Assembly: GCF_943193015.1 (NCBI RefSeq)
Contig: NZ_CALPCM010000012.1
Span: 1 to 64,000 of the forward strand
Direction: 5' to 3'
Source of the DNA: Hominisplanchenecus_A murintestinalis
GTDB taxonomy: Bacteria > Bacillota > Clostridia > Lachnospirales > Lachnospiraceae
DNA: 64,000 nt
The notes below the pieces were generated by a model. That model was not told the origin of the DNA. It saw nothing but the letters and a program-made list of their open reading frames with translations, and did no database searches. The translations under genes and the position numbers were made by a program. Each line of letters begins with the position of its first letter. Positions within the stretch are counted from its first letter, which is position 1. This document shows, piece by piece, positions 1 to 6,457 of this stretch.

Positions 1-37
1 TTCTTCTGTTATCTAATTTTAGAAATTTATTAACCAA

Positions 38-55
38 GTAGTCTTGATTGACTAC
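38..55. promoter_or_regulatory. Inverted repeat upstream of the ABC ATPase gene, possible operator
   Basis: GTAGTC, a 6-nt spacer and GACTAC form a perfect 6-bp inverted repeat about 70 bases before the ABC ATPase start. A TATACT hexamer at 64-69 could be a -10 box, which would put the repeat over the -35 region. No regulator gene is visible beside it. Small ABC operons of this type are often controlled by GntR/YtrA-type repressors, but that link is only inference. Confidence 0.35.
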
Positions 56-125
56 ACCATTATTATACTAGGAGGTGTACTTTTTCCCATAAATGATGGA
101 CTATTCATAAATGGAGGAACCTAAA

Positions 126-800
126 ATGCTTTTTGTAAATCATATCACAAAACTATATGACAGCCAAAGCGGCGTCACAGATATTCACTTTGCCTGTGAT
201 ACAGGAAAAGTCATATCAGTAATCGGACCTAATGGCTCTGGGAAAACCACACTGCTGAAAATCATAGCCGGAATATTAAAAGCAGATACAGGCTCTGTAT
301 CCATTGATGAATATGACACTTCCGAATATATGGCACGAAGGATTATCGGCTATATGCCCGACAGCCTTTCACTGGCACGCGGCCTGACTGTCAAAAACTT
401 TCTTTATATGATATCCGATTATAAATATGACGGGATGTTTAAAGATGCGATTGACCAGGCGGTTTCAGAATTTGGCCTGAGTCCTTACCTAAATAAAGCA
501 TTCGGCAGATTGTCCATGGGAAACCAGAAAAAGGTGTCGATGGCCGCGGCATTCATCGGAACCCCCCGGCTGATTATACTTGATGAACCTACAAACGGCG
601 TAGATACATCAGGTATACTCACCCTGAAACAATACATCAGAACTGCCCAGGATAACGGAAGCGTAATCATTCTTTCAAGCCATATCCTGGACTTCGCAGG
701 CGGGATTTCCGACTTCTGCATTTTCTTAAAAAATGGAAAAATCGCCGCCGTGGAACAAAAGCCCAGGCGGCTTGAGGAAACCTGGAAGCGGCTGTATTGA
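126..800 (+). CDS. ABC transporter ATP-binding protein, stand-alone
   Basis: This is a 224-residue ABC ATPase of the small CcmA/YtrB/BcrA type that energises a separate membrane permease. Walker A (GPNGSGKTT) is near residues 34-42, the signature is LSMGNQKK near 129-136, and Walker B with the catalytic Glu (LIILDEPTNG) is near 149-158. The switch His is in the SSHIL motif. The signature departs from LSGGQ at two positions. I start at 126 because GGAGG at 113-117 sits 8 bases before that ATG, whereas the ATG at 111 has no ribosome site. No permease follows: a terminator overlaps the stop and the next genes run the other way. The substrate is unknown; the partner may lie elsewhere or have been lost. 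Confidence 0.85.
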   Translation: MLFVNHITKLYDSQSGVTDIHFACDTGKVISVIGPNGSGKTTLLKIIAGILKADTGSVSIDEYDTSEYMARRIIGYMPDSLSLARGLTVKNFLYMISDYKYDGMFKDAIDQAVSEFGLSPYLNKAFGRLSMGNQKKVSMAAAFIGTPRLIILDEPTNGVDTSGILTLKQYIRTAQDNGSVIILSSHILDFAGGISDFCIFLKNGKIAAVEQKPRRLEETWKRLY

Positions 801-813
801 TTCCTCCAGGTTT
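778..813 (+). terminator. Terminator-like hairpin overlapping the ABC ATPase stop
   Basis: AAACCTGGA (778-786) pairs perfectly with TCCAGGTTT (805-813), and the run of T starts in the right arm. The loop is 18 nt, long for an intrinsic terminator, so efficiency is uncertain. It separates the ATPase from the convergent antitoxin gene. Confidence 0.5.
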
Positions 814-833
814 TCTCACAATATCTTAATTAT

Positions 834-1925
834 CTAATTTCCCCATTTATACCGCAATTTATAATTACAATATGTCATATAATCCAAATATTTTTCTTTC
901 TGTAACCTACCTATCACAATATACGGCATTACATTTTGTGACTCTGCATACTTCTGAATCTCTTCAATAGAAAAATCCCCTTTTCCAACAAACTCTTCAT
1001 AGCTTTCAGGCGATAAAAGCATATTGCTGGCAAAAAGATCGGCTGCCGCCTCTTTATCACGGTCACTACCATCATCTATAAATTTTGAAGTCTTTCCAAT
1101 ATCTCCATTCACAATGTGCCCTATCTCATGAAACAAAGAAAACCAGAAAATATCTGCAAACGCGCCCCGTATTGTTAAAACCATCTGATATATCCCATTA
1201 CTCCTCTGGGAAATATACCCCTGTACAGGCGCGCCTCTAAAGTTCCTTGCGACTGAAAAATCTATTCCGTATTTTCCCATTACACTTTTCAAATCCTTTT
1301 GCAAATTTGCATCTCTTTTGCACATGACGCCCTTTATTTCGTTTACTAACTCAAGTGTATATTTTTTATCAAACCTTGCCGGCATATTTTCACTGCTTCC
1401 GGCATTCTGGCATAAACGAATCCACGCCCCAAGCACATACGGATTAACATTCGAATGCGCCGCCATCCGAAAAGCTCCCGTCGGAACCATTTCTCTCAGA
1501 TTTGCTATATTGCTGATTTGCAAAGCCTTTCGGAGTGATAAAATGGAATCATCTTTCTTTTCCCGTATCGGCATCATCCCTCTTTGCCTTAAATACTTTA
1601 CAATATCTTTTAAATCCTCTCTTGCCTTTCTTTCTTCCTCGGTAATTGTCCCACTTTCATTTGCTTCTAAAAGTTCTGACTCATAATTTGCCTGAAGGTT
1701 CAACCAAAAGGACTTGGGAACTTCCAGTGCATATTCCAGGCCCATCGCAAAATTGGCAGATATCCCCTTATTACCTGCAATCACAGCGCTCACATAAGCT
1801 GGAGAAACTCCTGCTCTTGCCGCCAGCTCGGCCTGTGTAATCCCGCGTTCTTCTAACACATCGGCAATCGTTTCTCCTGGATGGATAATTAAATCACGGG
1901 ATATACCAATTTTCTTTCCTGCCAT
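834..1925 (-). CDS. higA: HigA-type antitoxin: XRE helix-turn-helix fused to ImmA/IrrE metallopeptidase
   Basis: 363 residues. The N-terminal ~100 residues are an XRE/HigA DNA-binding domain, with the recognisable start HPGETIADVLEERGITQAELA. The C-terminal half is an ImmA/IrrE-like zinc peptidase: HEIGH at 266-270 supplies two ligands and the base, and a Glu near 292 (DKEAAADLFAS) fits as third ligand. The gene follows and overlaps the toxin gene by 32 bases, the toxin-first order typical of higBA. The likely role is to neutralise the toxin and repress the shared promoter at 2252-2300. Whether the peptidase is active, for example self-cleaving to release the toxin, cannot be told from sequence. 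Confidence 0.85.
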   Translation of the reverse strand: MAGKKIGISRDLIIHPGETIADVLEERGITQAELAARAGVSPAYVSAVIAGNKGISANFAMGLEYALEVPKSFWLNLQANYESELLEANESGTITEEERKAREDLKDIVKYLRQRGMMPIREKKDDSILSLRKALQISNIANLREMVPTGAFRMAAHSNVNPYVLGAWIRLCQNAGSSENMPARFDKKYTLELVNEIKGVMCKRDANLQKDLKSVMGKYGIDFSVARNFRGAPVQGYISQRSNGIYQMVLTIRGAFADIFWFSLFHEIGHIVNGDIGKTSKFIDDGSDRDKEAAADLFASNMLLSPESYEEFVGKGDFSIEEIQKYAESQNVMPYIVIGRLQKEKYLDYMTYCNYKLRYKWGN

Positions 1926-2232
1926 GGTAGTCGCTCACTCCTTCCACTTCAATTTCATTACAAATCATAATACTATCTTGTGTTGCATTCGGTTCAATGA
2001 TTAACCTGACATTCGGCGCTACATGTAAAGAATAGCGAATCTGCCGATACCCTTCCAATTGCTCCGGTTTTCCCAATCCCAATTTTAAGAAATCCCCAAA
2101 ACACTCTGCTGCTTTTAACCGATCCATATGTTTCTTTATTGTTCTTACCCACTCAAAAGGTAATTTCTTTTGCATTTTACTATAGTCTTCAAAGTATCTC
2201 TTTACTTTGCTATTCGCATATGTAATTTCCAC
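1894..2232 (-). CDS. higB: RelE/ParE-superfamily (HigB-like) toxin
   Basis: A 112-residue basic protein with the RelE/ParE toxin pattern: a short N-terminal strand, two helices (residues ~10-45), then strands with GLGKPEQLEGYRQIRYSLH and a C-terminal region ending KENWYIP. HigB toxins are ribosome-dependent mRNA interferases; that activity is assumed from the family. The start is GTG at 2230-2232, supported by AAAGGTG 8 bases upstream; an out-of-frame ATG lies just before it. It is first in the operon, its 3' end overlaps the antitoxin gene, and a promoter with a 16-bp palindrome precedes it. Confidence 0.8.
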   Translation of the reverse strand: MEITYANSKVKRYFEDYSKMQKKLPFEWVRTIKKHMDRLKAAECFGDFLKLGLGKPEQLEGYRQIRYSLHVAPNVRLIIEPNATQDSIMICNEIEVEGVSDYHGRKENWYIP

Positions 2233-2251
2233 TCATTTATCACCTTTCAAA

Positions 2252-2267
2252 TTAACCTTTTGGTTAA
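2252..2267. promoter_or_regulatory. 16-bp perfect palindrome, probable antitoxin operator
   Basis: TTAACC-TTTT-GGTTAA is a perfect dyad between the higBA -10 region and the toxin ribosome site. It would overlap the expected transcription start, the usual place for an autoregulating XRE antitoxin to bind. Confidence 0.6.
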
Positions 2268-2271
2268 CTAT

Positions 2272-2300
2272 ATTGTTGCATATATTTTTCTATATGTCAA
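2272..2300 (-). promoter_or_regulatory. Sigma-A-like promoter of the higBA pair
   Basis: On the minus strand TTGACA (2295-2300) is followed after 17 bases by AACAAT (2272-2277), four of six matches to TATAAT. The start point would fall at about 2265, inside the palindrome at 2252-2267. Confidence 0.55.
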
Positions 2301-2344
2301 CATTTCTTGTAAAATAAAAAAATACAAAACGACACGCTACTCCT

Positions 2345-2932
2345 TTACTCAGTTCTTTCAATTGACAATCCATACCTTTTTAATATGCCATAAATATGTT
2401 TGATTCTTGTTAAAGGTATTATTGACTCAAAAAAGATCCCCCCAATGGCAAATGCCCCTAAGCATATCGGTAACGATATCCCTATAATGCCCTTATATAC
2501 CAACGCCGTAGCTACTGAATCCCAATTAACTAATTCCGGAACATCTTTAAACAATATTTGTATAAAAATAAAAATCCAAAATGTAGAAAATTGTTTTAAC
2601 ACATCTGCCATAAAATGCGGCAGTGTATAATACTCAAACATCTCCAGTTCCTTTTCTATTTCGTCAACTTGATTCCTCTCTATAATCCCCTTTATTTCTT
2701 TATCCTTCTTATAAACTTCCGAAAAAAAAGAATATAACAGTGGATATAAATAAAGTACTAATACAACAAGGCCTAATATAGTATCTTTATCCTCTTTATA
2801 TGCCTCCAAGCTCTGCGATATTCCCCATGCAATTCCTAATACTTCTATAACTCCAAAAAGACAGATTCCCATTCTTTGTATCTTGTTGGCAGTTCTCCAC
2901 CTTTCTTTAACAACTTCGAATTCCCTTTCCAT
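2345..2932 (-). CDS. Uncharacterised four-helix membrane protein
   Basis: 195 residues, family not recognised. Hydrophobic segments lie near residues 23-42, 52-70, 117-130 and 145-170, with a charged stretch between the second and third (KKDKEIKGIIERNQVDEIEKELEMFE) that looks helical and cytoplasmic. The N-terminus is charged and there is no signal peptide. The gene is clearly more AT-rich than the metabolic genes downstream and uses many AAA/ATA codons, consistent with recent acquisition. It sits alone between the toxin-antitoxin pair and the yoaK terminator. AGAAGAATGG just before the start is only a weak ribosome site. No function can be assigned. Confidence 0.6.
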   Translation of the reverse strand: MEREFEVVKERWRTANKIQRMGICLFGVIEVLGIAWGISQSLEAYKEDKDTILGLVVLVLYLYPLLYSFFSEVYKKDKEIKGIIERNQVDEIEKELEMFEYYTLPHFMADVLKQFSTFWIFIFIQILFKDVPELVNWDSVATALVYKGIIGISLPICLGAFAIGGIFFESIIPLTRIKHIYGILKRYGLSIERTE

Positions 2933-2965
2933 TCTTCTTTCTCCTATTCTTCTAATTTATACTCA

Positions 2966-2998
2966 AAAACCGCCGCGCAGCCCCCGCACGACGGTTTT
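2966..2998 (-). terminator. Intrinsic terminator after yoaK-like gene
   Basis: On the minus strand AAAACCGTCGTGCG pairs with the downstream arm ending GGCGGTTTT (two G-U pairs in RNA), followed by a T run. It ends the transcript carrying the exchanger, fumarase and yoaK-like genes. Confidence 0.75.
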
Positions 2999-3005
2999 CC
3001 TAACC

Positions 3006-3689
3006 TTATTCCCTCTGCCCATCCCCTGCCGGGATAAACATAATCACAATTACTGCCAATAACAGCACACACGCCACCAGCGCCGACTTTTCCATAAATA
3101 TCCGTGTAATTATGGTTCCTACAATTGCTCCCACGATAAAAAACAGGATAATTCCATAATACTGGAGGCTTTTCTTAATCGCCTGTTTATCTTTCGTTAC
3201 ATTGTACTTAAAAAACTGCTCCGTGGCGCTGCGAAGATTTCCGGTACACATGGTCGTCGCATAGGCGCTGCTTCCATGAAAGGTTCGGAAGCTTTCTACC
3301 TGCATGGAACACACGAAAGACACTGCTACATTCACAGCCTCATCATGGGCACCGGACGGGATGAAAGCTATCGTCCAGAGTACGGCAAATTCAAGCACCA
3401 GCACAATCTGCCGCCAGTGTATGACTGTCTCGTGCCGAAATTCCCGTTTCACAAGCTCCGCCACGAGAATTCCGGCCATGAACGCCAGAATCGGCCAGGT
3501 ATATCCGCCAAGCTTTTCCCAGTTTCCGTCTGCGACATTGATGCCCAGCAGCACGATATTTCCCGTCTGTGCATTAGCGAAAACGCCGCCCCGGCAGACA
3601 TAGGTATATACATCCAGATATCCCCCTGCTATGGCAAGCAGTACGCCTACGAGATAAGATTCGGATGCCTGTTTCCGTAAAAAACTCAT
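3006..3689 (-). CDS. YoaK/DUF1275 family membrane protein
   Basis: 227 residues with about six hydrophobic segments. It has the DUF1275 hallmarks: an N-terminal GVLLAIAGGYLDVYTYV, then AQTGNIVLLG, and a second-half TTMCTGNLRSATEQFF. Members are integral membrane proteins of unknown function, sometimes suspected to be transporters. The ATG lies only 3 bases after the fumarase beta-subunit stop with no clear ribosome site, so translation is probably coupled. Its place at the end of the exchanger-fumarase transcript suggests a link to organic-acid metabolism or export, but nothing in the sequence proves it. Confidence 0.8.
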   Translation of the reverse strand: MSFLRKQASESYLVGVLLAIAGGYLDVYTYVCRGGVFANAQTGNIVLLGINVADGNWEKLGGYTWPILAFMAGILVAELVKREFRHETVIHWRQIVLVLEFAVLWTIAFIPSGAHDEAVNVAVSFVCSMQVESFRTFHGSSAYATTMCTGNLRSATEQFFKYNVTKDKQAIKKSLQYYGIILFFIVGAIVGTIITRIFMEKSALVACVLLLAVIVIMFIPAGDGQRE

Positions 3690-3692
3690 CTT

Positions 3693-4250
3693 TTAATTCT
3701 TGCTTGAAAGATATGCGGCTTTTCCCTCTTCATAAAGGTTATTGCCTTCACTGTCTATGATAACTACCAGCGGCATATCCTCCACATAAAGCTTTCTCAG
3801 TGCTTCCGCGCCCAAATCTTCATATGCAATCAGCTCCGCTTTCTTAATGCACTTTGCCAGCAATGCGCCAGCGCCGCCGATGGCTCCAAAATAAACGCCG
3901 GAATATTTCTTCATGGCTTCCACAACCTCCGGAAGCCTTGCGCCTTTTCCAATCATCCCGCGCGCGCCCACCGACATCATGGTTGGCGCATAGGCATCCA
4001 TACGCCCGCTGGTCGTAGGACCTGCGGAACCAATTACCTGCCCCGGTTTCGCGGGGGTTGGTCCTACATAGTAGATGGTTGCGTCCGTGGGATCAAAGGG
4101 AAGCTCTTCCCCTTTCGCCAGAGCCTCGCACATTCTCTTGTGCCCTGCGTCCCTGGATGTATAAATCGTTCCGGTCAGATATACGCTGTCCCCGGCATGG
4201 AGGGTTTTTGCCACTTCCTCCGTCAAAGGCAGTTGAATATGTTTTTCCAT
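3693..4250 (-). CDS. fumB: Class I fumarate hydratase, beta (C-terminal) subunit
   Basis: 185 residues, corresponding to the C-terminal swivel part of class I iron-sulfur fumarases and tartrate dehydratases. Motifs include GPTPAKPGQVIGSAGPTTSGRMD, GKGARL and YFGAIGGAGALLAKCI. With the alpha subunit it would hydrate fumarate to L-malate reversibly. It starts 1 base after the alpha-subunit stop, with GGAGGTG inside the end of that gene, so the two are translationally coupled. L-tartrate dehydratase is a close relative that cannot be fully excluded. Fumarate reductase and the malate/lactate dehydrogenase-family gene nearby favour fumarase. Confidence 0.85.
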   Translation of the reverse strand: MEKHIQLPLTEEVAKTLHAGDSVYLTGTIYTSRDAGHKRMCEALAKGEELPFDPTDATIYYVGPTPAKPGQVIGSAGPTTSGRMDAYAPTMMSVGARGMIGKGARLPEVVEAMKKYSGVYFGAIGGAGALLAKCIKKAELIAYEDLGAEALRKLYVEDMPLVVIIDSEGNNLYEEGKAAYLSSKN

Positions 4251-4251
4251 C

Positions 4252-5094
4252 TCAGATCACCTCCGTTTTGTGGCGTGTCACATGACAGTTGATATTTACC
4301 GCACAGGGCATTCCTGCGATATGGGTTGGCAGTGTTTCGATATTCAGCCCAATTGCCGTCGTCTTACCGCCAAAGCCCTGCGGCCCGATGCCAAGCTCAT
4401 TGACTTTTTCCAGCATTTCCTTTTCCAAATCTGCATAGAACGGGTCAGGATTGGAAGAATCAACTGGACGCATCAGCGCTTTCTTCGCCAGAAGCGCGCA
4501 CTTATCAAACGTACCGCCGATTCCCACGCCGACTACCATAGGCGGGCACGGGTTCGGCCCTGCCGTCTCTACTGCTTCCAAAATGAAATCCTTGATTCCC
4601 TGAAGCCCTGCGGATGGTTTAAACATGCGGATCATGCTCATATTTTCGCTTCCGAAGCCTTTCGGTCCTACTGTCACTTTTATCTGCTCGCCCGGAACGA
4701 TTTCTGTATAAAGCATCGCCGGGGTATTGTCCCCGGTATTTCCACGGCGCACCGGATCTTTTACGACAGATTTTCTGAGATAACCGTTCGTATATCCGCG
4801 GCGCACTCCCTCATCGACTGCCTCTGACAAATCTCCGCCCACAATGTGCACATCCTGGCCAATCTCAAGGAATACGCACGCCATTCCCGTATCCTGGCAG
4901 ATGGGAACGTTCTCATTTTCCGCAATCTCAAAGTTCGTAATAATTTTGTCCAGCACTCCCTGGGCAATTTCCCAGTCCTCGCATGCACGGCACTGGCGGA
5001 TTGCCCCCTGCACATCCCCTGGAAGATACTGATTTGCCTCGATACATAATTTCTCTACAACATCTGTAATCTGCTGTGCCTGAATTTCACGCAT
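4252..5094 (-). CDS. fumA: Class I fumarate hydratase, alpha (N-terminal, Fe-S) subunit
   Basis: 280 residues, the iron-sulfur catalytic half of a two-subunit class I fumarase, an oxygen-sensitive form common in anaerobes. Conserved cysteines expected to hold the [4Fe-4S] cluster are in ICQDTG (C66), GGTFDKCALLAKKALMR and AVNINCHVTRH. KGFGSENMS and GIGPQGFGGKT are family signatures. AGGAGGTGATTG precedes the ATG at a good distance. Together with the beta subunit it would link malate and fumarate, feeding the fumarate reductase encoded just upstream. L(+)-tartrate dehydratase alpha is the main alternative. Confidence 0.87.
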   Translation of the reverse strand: MREIQAQQITDVVEKLCIEANQYLPGDVQGAIRQCRACEDWEIAQGVLDKIITNFEIAENENVPICQDTGMACVFLEIGQDVHIVGGDLSEAVDEGVRRGYTNGYLRKSVVKDPVRRGNTGDNTPAMLYTEIVPGEQIKVTVGPKGFGSENMSMIRMFKPSAGLQGIKDFILEAVETAGPNPCPPMVVGVGIGGTFDKCALLAKKALMRPVDSSNPDPFYADLEKEMLEKVNELGIGPQGFGGKTTAIGLNIETLPTHIAGMPCAVNINCHVTRHKTEVI

Positions 5095-5126
5095 GATACA
5101 ATCACCTCCTGAATAAATTTAAAACT

Positions 5127-6290
5127 CTATAAAAAGATACCTATAAACTGGCATGCCAGCACCACCATAACCAGCGCCACAGGATAAGTCGCCGCATAAG
5201 CAGACGCCACGTCGTCCGTCTCTGTCACACGGATTAACGTTCCAAGCGCCGGAGTGCTCGTCATGCCGCCGCAGATGGAACCGAGCGTATTGAAAATACT
5301 CAGTTTCAGAACCTTTGCAGCGAACACATAACCCAGAAGCATCGGAATCAGCGTCATGAGTGCGCCGTACACAAACAGCAGCACACCATGCTCCTGTAAG
5401 ATTTCCACGAAGCCCGCGCCTGCCTGTGCGCCCGCACCCAGAAGAAACAGAGCCAGTCCAAACTCCCGCAGGCATTCCAGGACATGCTTTTCCACCTTTA
5501 CGCTCAATTTGCCAATACGCCCAAAGTGTCCCAGGATCAGTCCCGCAATCAGAGGGCCTCCGGAAGTTCCCAGCGCAAAAATACCGCCGCCCGGAAGCTT
5601 AATCTCTATCTTTGCCAGGATGATTCCCAGCGCAATCGCCAGTGAAAACGGGAAAAATCCCATACTGTCTGCATAAAACAGGGATTCTTTTTTCGTCTTA
5701 TGGTAATCTTCTACTTCAACATTTGCTGCCGCCTCAAACTTTGCCCTCTCAGCAGCCATATCTGTTTTCAAAATTTTCGGAATCAGCTGCACAAAGAGAA
5801 CCACGCCCACAACTCCAAAAGGATAGGCAATTCCATACCCCACAGAAGCCGCGTCAGAGCCTGTCGCTTCCAGAGCAGCCGCCAAACCTGGCGTACTGGT
5901 GAGCGCGCCCGCCATCATTCCTGTACTGATATCCGCCGGAATCCCAAACACTTTAATCACCAGGGCGCAGGTCAGCGCGCCTGACGCTATGATAATGATT
6001 CCCAAAAGGATATAAGAAGTGGCATTTACCTTAAAGTTACGGAAAAATTTGGGTCCTGCAATGAAGCCTACCGAAGTCACGAAGCAAATCAGCCCCAGTT
6101 CGCGCACCAGGGACGGAATCTCCACGCCGAAATGCCCAAATACTAAGGCAACCAGAAGGATTCCGGCAGTTCCAAGCTCCAGACCCTTGATTTTAATACT
6201 TCCTACCAGATAACCGATAACGGCAATCAGGAACACCATCATCAGCGTATTACTGAAAATGTTTTCCTGAAACCATTCCAAAATCATCAT
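5127..6290 (-). CDS. AspT/YidE-family carboxylate exchanger without RCK domains
   Basis: 387 residues, about ten hydrophobic segments in two homologous halves. Both halves carry the aspartate:alanine exchanger signature: GMMAGALTSTPGLAAALEAT with YGIAYPFGVVGVV, then GSICGGMTSTPALGTLIR with YAATYPVALVMVV. Known relatives are usually 540-560 residues with two TrkA-C/RCK domains between the halves; here a short charged linker (around residues 190-220) replaces them. I start at 6290 (MMILEWF) because GAGG sits 5 bases before that ATG. An in-frame ATG 33 bases upstream lies inside a hairpin leader and has no ribosome site. Linkage to fumarase and fumarate reductase suggests exchange of C4-dicarboxylates such as malate, aspartate or succinate; this is inference. 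Confidence 0.75.
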   Translation of the reverse strand: MMILEWFQENIFSNTLMMVFLIAVIGYLVGSIKIKGLELGTAGILLVALVFGHFGVEIPSLVRELGLICFVTSVGFIAGPKFFRNFKVNATSYILLGIIIIASGALTCALVIKVFGIPADISTGMMAGALTSTPGLAAALEATGSDAASVGYGIAYPFGVVGVVLFVQLIPKILKTDMAAERAKFEAAANVEVEDYHKTKKESLFYADSMGFFPFSLAIALGIILAKIEIKLPGGGIFALGTSGGPLIAGLILGHFGRIGKLSVKVEKHVLECLREFGLALFLLGAGAQAGAGFVEILQEHGVLLFVYGALMTLIPMLLGYVFAAKVLKLSIFNTLGSICGGMTSTPALGTLIRVTETDDVASAYAATYPVALVMVVLACQFIGIFL

Positions 6291-6352
6291 ATTCTCCTCT
6301 TTCTGACGCACCTGCTGCGTCATCTTGGTAAATTTGGAAATTTACTTCCAAA
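6291..6352 (-). promoter_or_regulatory. Two-hairpin leader element, copy A
   Basis: Read on the minus strand: hairpin 1, TTTGGAA-6 nt-TTCCAAA (6333-6352); a 6-nt linker; hairpin 2, GACGCA-5 nt-TGCGTC (6305-6321); then AGAAAGAGGA, which is the ribosome site. The 32-base block 6295-6326 matches 59642-59673 at 31 positions, although the downstream genes are unrelated. The block also contains an ATG 33 bases before, and in frame with, the gene start, reading MTQQVRQKEE. It does not match any riboswitch class I know. Confidence 0.6.
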
Positions 6353-6403
6353 CTCTTTCTCTTCCTTTTAATATGTGCCACAATTTCTATCTGTACATGT
6401 ATC

Positions 6404-6445
6404 GGAAAACAGCCTCCGCCGTTTTTTCCGTCAAAGACTGTTTCC
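6404..6445 (-). terminator. Terminator-like hairpin after the fumarate reductase flavoprotein gene
   Basis: In minus-strand RNA AACAGUCUUUG pairs over 11 bases with CGGAGGCUGUU (with G-U pairs) and is followed by UUCC. The U tract is short, so partial read-through into the exchanger gene is likely. It suggests that the exchanger-fumarase genes have their own promoter. Confidence 0.45.
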
Positions 6446-6457
6446 CATATGTCTTTC

